Shown here one piece after another: positions 14,599 to 19,619 of a stretch of DNA of 19,619 bases (within the stretch, counting starts at the first letter, position 1; each line of letters begins with the position of its first letter). The notes beneath the pieces are model-generated. The model saw only the letters and a program-made list of their open reading frames with translations. It had not been told where the DNA came from and made no database searches. Made by a program: the position numbers and the translations under genes. Source of the stretch: JBKPCD01 sp046727175 (GTDB lineage Bacteria; Acidobacteriota; Vicinamibacteria; Vicinamibacterales; 2-12-FULL-66-21); the NCBI GenBank assembly GCA_046727175.1, contig JBKPCD010000193.1, positions 1-19,619 of the forward strand, written 5' to 3'.

Positions 14599-15423
14599 AT
14601 GCCTATTCGCAATTACAAACCGACGTCGTCGGGCCGCCGCTTTCAGACGGTGCAGGTATTCGACGACATCACGACCTCCGAGCCGTACAAGCCGCTGACC
14701 GAGCCCCTGCGCAAATCGGGCGGACGCAACAATCACGGCGAGCTCACGTCGTGGTGGCGGGGCGGGGGACACAAGCGCAACTACCGCGTGATCGACTTCA
14801 AGCGCGACAAGCGCGACATCCCGGCGAAGGTGTCCACGGTCGAATACGATCCGAACCGCTCCGCGCGGATCGCGCTCGTGACCTATGCGGATGGCGAAAA
14901 GCGCTATATCCTGCAGCCGCTGGGGCTGAAGGTGGGGGAAACGATCGTGGCCGGGGAGAACGTCGACATCCTTCCAGGCAACGCGCTTCCGCTCAAGAAC
15001 ATTCCGCTCGGGACGACCGTGCACAACGTCGAGCTGCGGCCTGGCAAAGGGGGCCAGATCGCCCGCAGCGCGGGCTCGGGTGTGCAGGTAGTCGCCAAGG
15101 AGGGTGAGTACGCGTCGGTGAAGATGCCCTCGGGCGAGATCCGGAAGATCAACATCGAGTGCCTCGCGACGATCGGGCAGGTCGGGAACGTCGATCACGA
15201 GAATGTATCGATCGGTAAAGCGGGCCGCAGCCGCTGGCTCGGGAAGCGGCCGCACGTCCGTGGCGTCGCGATGAACCCGGTGGATCACCCGCTCGGTGGC
15301 GGCGAAGGCAAGACGTCCGGCGGCCGCCATCCGGTGTCGCCGTGGGGTATGCCGACCAAGGGCTACAAGACGAGGAGCCGGAAGGCGACCGATCGGTTCA
15401 TCGTTCAGCGGAGAAAGAAGTAA
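14599..15423 (+). CDS. rplB: 50S ribosomal protein uL2
   Basis: This 274-residue protein starts PIRNYKPTSSGRRFQTV; AGGGAA (14585-14590) supports the ATG. An upstream in-frame extension is repeat sequence and was not accepted. The RNA-binding domain and the C-terminal segment GVAMNPVDHPLGGGEG are present. Asp229 and His230 near the peptidyl transferase centre are kept, while the next His of many bacteria is Leu232 here. It is a core protein of 50S assembly and subunit joining. Confidence 0.97.
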   Translation: MPIRNYKPTSSGRRFQTVQVFDDITTSEPYKPLTEPLRKSGGRNNHGELTSWWRGGGHKRNYRVIDFKRDKRDIPAKVSTVEYDPNRSARIALVTYADGEKRYILQPLGLKVGETIVAGENVDILPGNALPLKNIPLGTTVHNVELRPGKGGQIARSAGSGVQVVAKEGEYASVKMPSGEIRKINIECLATIGQVGNVDHENVSIGKAGRSRWLGKRPHVRGVAMNPVDHPLGGGEGKTSGGRHPVSPWGMPTKGYKTRSRKATDRFIVQRRKK

Positions 15424-15435
15424 TCGAGATCAGAT

Positions 15436-15762
15436 ATGGGCAGATCACTTAAAAAGGGTCCTTTTGTCGACCTGCCGCTGCTCGAGAAGGTCGAGATCAT
15501 GAATCGCGGCGGCGACAAGAAGGTCATCAAGACCTGGTCGCGGCGCTCGACCGTCGTGCCCGAAATGGTGGGGCACACGATCGCGGTGCACAACGGACGG
15601 AAGTTCATCCCGGTGTACATCACCGAGAACATGGTCGGCCACAAGCTCGGCGAGTTCGCGCCGACGCGGCAGTTCAAGGGCCACACGACCAAGAGCGACA
15701 AGGCGGCGGCGGTGGCGGCCGCGCCACCCGGCGCGCCGGCGCCCGCGAAGGCAGGTGGGTAA
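15436..15762 (+). CDS. rpsS: 30S ribosomal protein uS19
   Basis: The protein has 108 residues with the usual core (RSLKKGPFVDLPLLEKV, then TWSRRSTVVPEMVGHTIAVH, ending around GHKLGEFAPTRQFKGH). About 20 extra residues rich in Ala, Pro and Lys follow. It is a 30S head protein pairing with uS13. Its stop overlaps the rplV start by one base (TAATG). Confidence 0.97.
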   Translation: MGRSLKKGPFVDLPLLEKVEIMNRGGDKKVIKTWSRRSTVVPEMVGHTIAVHNGRKFIPVYITENMVGHKLGEFAPTRQFKGHTTKSDKAAAVAAAPPGAPAPAKAGG

Positions 15763-16250
15763 TGCCGGTTCAGGCGCACGCAACAGCGAAGTACATCCGG
15801 ACGTCGGCGCAGAAGGCCGGGCTCGTGCTCGACCTGATCCGCGGCCGTGACGTGAACGCCGCGCTGGCGACGCTTCGGTTCGCGCGCAAGGGCGTCGCCA
15901 GGGAGGTCGAGAAGGTCCTACGGTCGGCAATTGCCAACGCGCAGCAGAAGGAAGGGTTCGGCGGCGACGTCGAGCGGCTGTTCGTCGAAGTCTGCTACGC
16001 GAATCAGGGTCCTTCGCAGAAGCGGATTCGTCCCGCTCCGATGGGCCGCGCGTTCCGCGTCGTGAAGCGGACTGCGCACCTGACCGTGCGCGTGGCCGAA
16101 CGACCCTCCCCGATCACGGCGGCGCCAGAAGCGGGCGCCCCGAAGCGGCCGCGCGGCGCGAAGCCCAAGACCGAGAGGAAGACGGAGAGCAAGGCTCCTG
16201 TGCAGAAGCGCAGCCGCGCGAAGGCTTCGAAACCAGCGACGAAAGAGTAG
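15762..16250 (+). CDS. rplV: 50S ribosomal protein uL22 with a basic tail
   Basis: The protein has 162 residues. The first 112 or so are typical uL22, with VLDLIRGRDVNAAL, the hairpin tip GPSQKRIRPAPMGRA that lines the exit tunnel, and HLTVRVAE. The remaining 45-50 residues are a Lys/Arg/Ala/Pro tail, likely disordered. It is translationally coupled to rpsS by a 1-nt overlap. Confidence 0.96.
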   Translation: MPVQAHATAKYIRTSAQKAGLVLDLIRGRDVNAALATLRFARKGVAREVEKVLRSAIANAQQKEGFGGDVERLFVEVCYANQGPSQKRIRPAPMGRAFRVVKRTAHLTVRVAERPSPITAAPEAGAPKRPRGAKPKTERKTESKAPVQKRSRAKASKPATKE

Positions 16251-16260
16251 AGACCAAACT

Positions 16261-16941
16261 ATGGGTCAGAAAGTTCATCCGCACGGATTTCGACTCGGCT
16301 TCAACAAGACGTGGCGCTCGCGGTGGTTCGCCGATCGCGACTACTCGAAACTGCTGCACGAGGATCTGAAGCTGCGCGACACGCTGAAGGAACGCTTCGC
16401 GCACGCCGGGGTGTCGAAGATCGAGATCGAGCGCGCCGCGAACAAGCTGAAGATCGACATCCACACGTCGCGTCCCGGCATCATCATCGGCCGCAAGGGG
16501 ACCGAGGTGGACAAGCTGAAGACCGAAATCCAGAAGCGGACGAATCGCGAGGTCTTCATCAACATCCAGGAGATTCAGAAGCCGGAGCTCGATGCGCAGT
16601 TGATCGCCGAGTCCGTTGCGATGCAGCTCGAGAAGCGCGTGGCGTTCCGGCGCGCGATGCGAAAGGCCGTCGAGTCGGCGCTCCGGTTCGGTGCGCGCGG
16701 GATCAAGGTGCGTGTCTCGGGCCGCCTCAACGGCGCGGAGATCGCGCGCTCCGAGTGGTACCTGCACGGCCAGCTGCCGCTGCAGACACTGCGCGCGGAC
16801 ATCGATTACGGGTTCGCCGAAGCGAGCACGACCTACGGCCAGATTGGCGTGAAGGTGTGGCTCTACAAGGGCGAGCGCCTCGCGCCACGGATCGGGCGCG
16901 AAGAAGATTACCGCACGCCACGAAGGGCCGCGAGAGCGTAA
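16261..16941 (+). CDS. rpsC: 30S ribosomal protein uS3
   Basis: The protein has 226 residues, starting GQKVHPHGFRLG. The KH domain motif GIIIGRKG, the segment EVFINIQEI and the C-terminal domain VRVSGRLNGAEIARSEW are intact. It forms the mRNA entry side of the 30S head and contributes to helicase activity. Only a weak GAGTAGAGA precedes the start, 10 nt after rplV. It is immediately followed by a GC-rich repeat. Confidence 0.98.
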   Translation: MGQKVHPHGFRLGFNKTWRSRWFADRDYSKLLHEDLKLRDTLKERFAHAGVSKIEIERAANKLKIDIHTSRPGIIIGRKGTEVDKLKTEIQKRTNREVFINIQEIQKPELDAQLIAESVAMQLEKRVAFRRAMRKAVESALRFGARGIKVRVSGRLNGAEIARSEWYLHGQLPLQTLRADIDYGFAEASTTYGQIGVKVWLYKGERLAPRIGREEDYRTPRRAARA

Positions 16942-17016
16942 GCGCCCGGGGCCCGGCGAGCGAGCGAAGCGAGTCGAGCCGAGCGCGTGGGGGTGGGGCC
17001 CCACGCGTATTGAGAA
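16942..17016 (+). repeat. Diverged copy of the GC-rich post-stop repeat (rpsC-rplP gap)
   Basis: It starts directly after the rpsC stop with GCGCC. It shares GCGAGCGAAGCGAGT, GAGCC and GGGGGTGGGGCCCC, plus a final TTGAGA-like end, with the two tandem copies after rpsN. It contains a perfect 9-bp hairpin, CGCGTGGGG (16984-16992) with CCCCACGCG (16999-17007). The remaining 40 nt before rplP contain its Shine-Dalgarno. Confidence 0.75.
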
Positions 17017-17056
17017 ATGCCGACCCTGTCGGTGAAGTGAGCGAGGACTCTGCATC

Positions 17057-17482
17057 ATGTTGATGCCGAAGAAGGTCAAGTATCGGAAACAGCAGCGCGG
17101 GCGCATGGCCGGAAAGGCGTGGCGCGGGGCCGACGTGTCGTTCGGCGACTACGGCCTCAAGGCGCTGGAGCCCTGCTGGCTCACGGATCGGCAGATCGAG
17201 GCGGCCCGCGTGGCGATGACTCGATTCATCAAGCGCGGCGGCAAGATCTGGATCCGCGTGTTCCCCGATAAGCCGATCACGAAGAAGCCGCAGGAGACGC
17301 GCATGGGCAAGGGCAAGGGCGCACCCGAACAGTGGGTTTGCGTCGTCCGGCCCGGGCGGGTTCTCTTCGAGATGGAGGGAGTGAACGAGACCGAGGCACG
17401 TCAGGCGATGCGGCTCGCGGCGGCAAAGCTCCCGATCAAGACGAAGTTCGCGACCCGATTTGCGGAGGAGAAGGCGTCATGA
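17057..17482 (+). CDS. rplP: 50S ribosomal protein uL16
   Basis: The protein has 141 residues with MPKKVKYRKQQRGRM, FGDYGLKALEPCWLTDRQI and the segment TRMGKGKGAPEQWVCVV. The Arg of the first part, near the hydroxylated Arg81 site (PITKKPQETRMGKGKG), is kept. GAGGA (17043-17047) is 9 nt before the ATG at 17057 and 15 nt before the one at 17063, so MLMPKK is preferred. It is a tRNA accommodation-region protein. It overlaps rpmC by 4 nt (ATGA). Confidence 0.97.
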   Translation: MLMPKKVKYRKQQRGRMAGKAWRGADVSFGDYGLKALEPCWLTDRQIEAARVAMTRFIKRGGKIWIRVFPDKPITKKPQETRMGKGKGAPEQWVCVVRPGRVLFEMEGVNETEARQAMRLAAAKLPIKTKFATRFAEEKAS

Positions 17483-17670
17483 AGGTGGCGGAGTTCCGCG
17501 ATCTCGCGGTCACCGAGCTGCGTCAGCGCGAGAAGGAGCTGGACGATCAGCTCTTCCGGCTGCGGATTCAGAAGTCGATGGGGCAGATCGAAGCGGCGCA
17601 CAAGCTCAAGTCGCTGCGTCGCGACCTCGCGCGTGTGAAGACCGTGCTGCGCGAGAAGGAGACCGCGTAA
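17479..17670 (+). CDS. rpmC: 50S ribosomal protein uL29
   Basis: This 63-residue helical hairpin protein has KVAEFRDLAVTELRQREKEL and the tail LKSLRRDLARVKTVLREKE. A strong GGAGGAGAAGG lies inside the end of rplP. The start overlaps the rplP stop as ATGA, implying coupling. It is located at the tunnel exit next to uL23. Confidence 0.96.
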   Translation: MKVAEFRDLAVTELRQREKELDDQLFRLRIQKSMGQIEAAHKLKSLRRDLARVKTVLREKETA

Positions 17671-17925
17671 ATGGCCACGAAGGCAGTCGTCACAGGGGTC
17701 GTCGTCAGCGACAAGATGGACAAGACCGTCAAGGTCGCGATCGAGCGTCAGGTCCGGCACGATGTCTACGGCAAGACGCAGCGGCGCACGTCGACGTTCC
17801 TCGCGCACGACGAGAAGAACGAGGCGAAGGTCGGCGATCGCGTGGCGATTACCGAGACGCGTCCGCTCAGCCGCCACAAGCGGTGGGTCGTCACGTCGGT
17901 GGTGGAGAAGGCAAAAGAGATCTAG
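17671..17925 (+). CDS. rpsQ: 30S ribosomal protein uS17
   Basis: The protein has 84 residues with the OB-fold pattern GVVVSDKMDKTVKVAIER, GDRVAITETRPLSRHKRW and VVEKAKE. It starts right after the rpmC stop. AAGGAG (17656-17661) is 9 nt upstream, inside rpmC. It is a primary 16S-binding assembly protein. Confidence 0.97.
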   Translation: MATKAVVTGVVVSDKMDKTVKVAIERQVRHDVYGKTQRRTSTFLAHDEKNEAKVGDRVAITETRPLSRHKRWVVTSVVEKAKEI

Positions 17926-17926
17926 C

Positions 17927-18004
17927 GAATTGCCGATTGCTGGTTGCTGACTGTGGATTGATGCCGTATTGGGGCAGTAATCAGCAACCGTCAGTCAGCA
18001 ATTC
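17927..18004. repeat. Heptamer palindrome between rpsQ and rplN
   Basis: The left arm (17927-17956) has units GATTGCT, GGTTGCT and GACTGTG. The right arm (17975-18004) has units CAGTAAT and CAGCAAC. 22 of 30 positions are complementary, with an 18-nt centre. The right arm ends one base before the rplN Shine-Dalgarno (AGGAGA, 18005). Confidence 0.8.
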
Positions 18005-18015
18005 AGGAGACTCCA

Positions 18016-18384
18016 ATGATTCAGATGCGATCGATCCTCGACGTGGCCGACAACTCGGGCGCCCGCAAGATCGCGGTCATCAACCCGATCGGCGGTTCAA
18101 CGGGACGCTACGCGCGGCTCGGGGACATCATCACGGCGTCGGTGAAGGAAGCGACGCCGGACTCGAACGTGAAGAAGGGACAGGTCGTCAAGGCCGTGAT
18201 CGTGCGAACCCGCAAGGAGCAGCGCCGGAAGGACGGCAGCTACATCCGGTTCGATCGGAACGCCGCCGTGCTCGTGAACGATCAGGGGGAGCCGATCGGC
18301 ACCCGCGTGTTCGGCCCGGTCGCCCGCGAGCTGCGGGAACGCAAGTTCATGAAGATCATCTCGCTCGCGCCAGAGGTGTTGTGA
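18016..18384 (+). CDS. rplN: 50S ribosomal protein uL14
   Basis: The protein has 122 residues, the standard length, with IQMRSILDVADNSGARK, the segment RRKDGSYIRFDRNAAVL and RVFGPVARELRERKFMKI. AGGAGA (18005-18010) is 5 nt upstream. It forms intersubunit bridges and binds RsfS-type silencing factors. It opens the spc portion after the repeat-filled gap. Confidence 0.98.
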   Translation: MIQMRSILDVADNSGARKIAVINPIGGSTGRYARLGDIITASVKEATPDSNVKKGQVVKAVIVRTRKEQRRKDGSYIRFDRNAAVLVNDQGEPIGTRVFGPVARELRERKFMKIISLAPEVL

Positions 18385-18403
18385 GGCGCCAGGAATACAA
18401 ACT

Positions 18404-18736
18404 ATGTCTCGTCTAGCAACTCCCATTCGCCGCAACGACAACGTTGTCGTGACGACCGGGAAGGACCGCGGCAAGCGAGGCCGCGTCCTCAAAGTGGTGC
18501 CCGAGAAGAATCGCCTCATCGTGGAAGGCGTGAACTTCATCAAACGGCACACCAAGCCGAACCCCCAGCGGCAGATCAAGGGGGGGGTGATGGAGCGCGA
18601 AGCCTCGCTCCACGCGTCGAACGTGCAGCTCGTCTGCCCTGAGTGCGGTAAGCCGACCCGGATCGGTCGCAAGATCCTCGGCGACGGCCGCAAGGTGCGG
18701 ATCTGCCGGAAGTGCGAGGGAGTGGTAGACAAATGA
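18404..18736 (+). CDS. rplX: 50S ribosomal protein uL24 with zinc-ribbon-like Cys pairs
   Basis: The protein has 110 residues. The KOW motif is clear (VVVTTGKDRGKRGRVLKVVPE). A C-terminal CPEC...CRKC pair (with RIGRKILGDGRKVRIC between) could bind zinc, as in many non-enterobacterial uL24. AGGAA (18391-18395) is 8 nt upstream. It overlaps rplE by 4 nt. Confidence 0.97.
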   Translation: MSRLATPIRRNDNVVVTTGKDRGKRGRVLKVVPEKNRLIVEGVNFIKRHTKPNPQRQIKGGVMEREASLHASNVQLVCPECGKPTRIGRKILGDGRKVRICRKCEGVVDK

Positions 18737-19275
18737 GCCGGCTGAGAGAACGGTACGAGAAAGAAGTCGCTTCGGCCCTCGAGCAGGAGTTCCACTACGG
18801 CAACGTGATGGCGATCCCGAAGATCGAGAAGATCGTCGTCAACATGGGTCTCGGTGACGCGACGCAGAACGCGAAGATCGTCGACACGGGCGCCGAGGAA
18901 GTCGCCCGGATCACCGGTCAGAAGGCGATCACGACCCGGGCGAAGAAGTCGATCGCGCAGTTCAAAGTGCGGAAGGGAATGCCAATCGGCGCGATGGTCA
19001 CGCTGCGAGGCGAGCGCATGTGGGAGTTCCTCGACCGCCTGATTTCAATCGCGCTGCCACGCGTTCGCGACTTCCGCGGCGTCTCGCCGCGCGGGTTCGA
19101 CGGCCGCGGCAACTACACGCTCGGTCTCAAAGACCAGTTGCTGTTCCCCGAGATTGACTATATGAAGGTCGACAAGGCGCGCGGCATGAACATCTCCATG
19201 GTGACGACGGCCAAGACGGATGAGGAGTCGCGCAAGCTGCTCCAGTTGCTTGGTATGCCGTTCAGGAACGCGTAA
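18733..19275 (+). CDS. rplE: 50S ribosomal protein uL5
   Basis: The protein has 180 residues. GAGGGAG (18716-18722) inside rplX supports the ATG overlapping the rplX stop (ATGA). Core motifs are IPKIEKIVVNMGLGDA, GQKAITTRAKKSIA and RVRDFRGVSPRGFDGRGNY, the 5S rRNA and P-site tRNA contact surface. In E. coli the S8 operator lies at this rplX-rplE boundary. Here the overlap leaves no separate gap for it. Confidence 0.98.
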   Translation: MSRLRERYEKEVASALEQEFHYGNVMAIPKIEKIVVNMGLGDATQNAKIVDTGAEEVARITGQKAITTRAKKSIAQFKVRKGMPIGAMVTLRGERMWEFLDRLISIALPRVRDFRGVSPRGFDGRGNYTLGLKDQLLFPEIDYMKVDKARGMNISMVTTAKTDEESRKLLQLLGMPFRNA

Positions 19276-19278
19276 CAC

Positions 19279-19464
19279 ATGGCTACGACAGCGAAGATTG
19301 CGAAAGAGACGAAGACGCCCAAGTTCAAGATCCGCTTGCGGAACAGGTGCCAGCGTTGCGGCCGTCCGCGCGCGTTCATGCGGAAATTTGCGCTGTGCCG
19401 CTTGTGCTTCCGCAGGCTGGCGCTCGAAGGGGACATCGCCGGGGTTACGAAGAGTAGCTGGTAA
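19279..19464 (+). CDS. rpsN: 30S ribosomal protein uS14, type Z
   Basis: This 61-residue zinc-binding short form has CQRC (24-27) and CRLC (40-43) as zinc ligands and ends GVTKSSW. AGGAA (19264-19268) is 10 nt upstream. It is distinct from the longer, Cys-free form. rpsH should follow beyond the edge. The stop is followed immediately by the GC-rich tandem repeat. Confidence 0.97.
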   Translation: MATTAKIAKETKTPKFKIRLRNRCQRCGRPRAFMRKFALCRLCFRRLALEGDIAGVTKSSW

Positions 19465-19465
19465 A

Positions 19466-19541
19466 GCGCCTGCGGCCGCGGCGAGGCGAGCGAAGCGAGT
19501 GGAGCCGCAGCGAGCGGGGGGGGCCCCGCGAGCGCTGAGAG
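19466..19541 (+). repeat. GC-rich tandem repeat, copy 1
   Basis: The 76-nt unit runs from GCGCCTGCGG to GCTGAGAG and begins one base after the rpsN stop. It contains GCGAGCGAAGCGAGT and a G8-CCCC run that can pair in a hairpin. It matches copy 2 except for a 2-nt indel in the G-run. Confidence 0.9.
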
Positions 19542-19619
19542 GCGCCTGCGGCCGCGGCGAGGCGAGCGAAGCGAGTGGAGCCGCAGCGAGCGGGGGTGGG
19601 GCCCCGCGAGCGCTGAGAG
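19542..19619 (+). repeat. GC-rich tandem repeat, copy 2
   Basis: The 78-nt unit is near-identical to copy 1 (5 G, T, 4 G in place of 8 G). It reaches exactly the right edge of the window, so the array may continue. Confidence 0.9.

Overview
The window looks like chromosomal DNA from a high-GC Gram-negative soil-type bacterium. The best guess is Acidobacteriota, possibly class Vicinamibacteria. This rests on the combination of a zinc-binding (type Z) uS14, an Omp85-barrel/TolB-propeller/peptidase fusion, an AlkZ-type winged-helix protein, strong GC bias at codon position 3, and GTG starts. The assignment is inference from gene content and was not tested by any search.

Region 1 (1-8835) is an accessory neighbourhood of mostly single genes. 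It holds a secreted subtilisin-like (S8) peptidase on the minus strand that runs off the left edge. A divergent intergenic region with several dyads follows, then a solitary ParB-N-domain protein. Next is a 995-residue envelope protein joining a gluzincin-type peptidase domain, a TolB-like propeller and an Omp85-like barrel. After it come an AlkZ/HTH_42-type putative DNA glycosylase, a CPA2-type cation:proton antiporter, a small cupin and a CsbD-like stress protein closed by a strong hairpin.

Region 2 (8836-19619) is a fused str-S10-spc ribosomal super-operon, all on the plus strand: rpsL, rpsG, fusA, rpsJ, rplC, rplD, rplW, rplB, rpsS, rplV, rpsC, rplP, rpmC, rpsQ, rplN, rplX, rplE, rpsN. 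It has a good sigma70-type promoter (8838-8866) and a leader of about 280 nt that reads as a highly structured RNA, with a 16-bp hairpin at the predicted 5' end, a 7-bp loop complementarity (possible pseudoknot) and a terminator-like hairpin plus T5 just before rpsL. There is no tuf between fusA and rpsJ and no rpoBC upstream. The gaps where E. coli keeps its S7, L4 and S8 operators are only 17 nt, 25 nt and a 4-nt overlap here.

The most unusual feature is what fills the larger gaps of the ribosomal operon. Four gaps hold long imperfect palindromes whose arms are built from degenerate tandem heptamers. They fit between a stop codon and the next Shine-Dalgarno sequence, often to the base. A separate GC-rich element of about 76 bp follows rpsC (diverged copy) and rpsN (two tandem copies reaching the right edge). 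The rpsG-fusA gap carries a terminator-like hairpin plus two short perfect hairpins.

Functionally, region 2 makes ribosomal proteins and EF-G. Region 1 suggests envelope proteolysis, DNA repair and ion homeostasis or stress, with no evident shared pathway.
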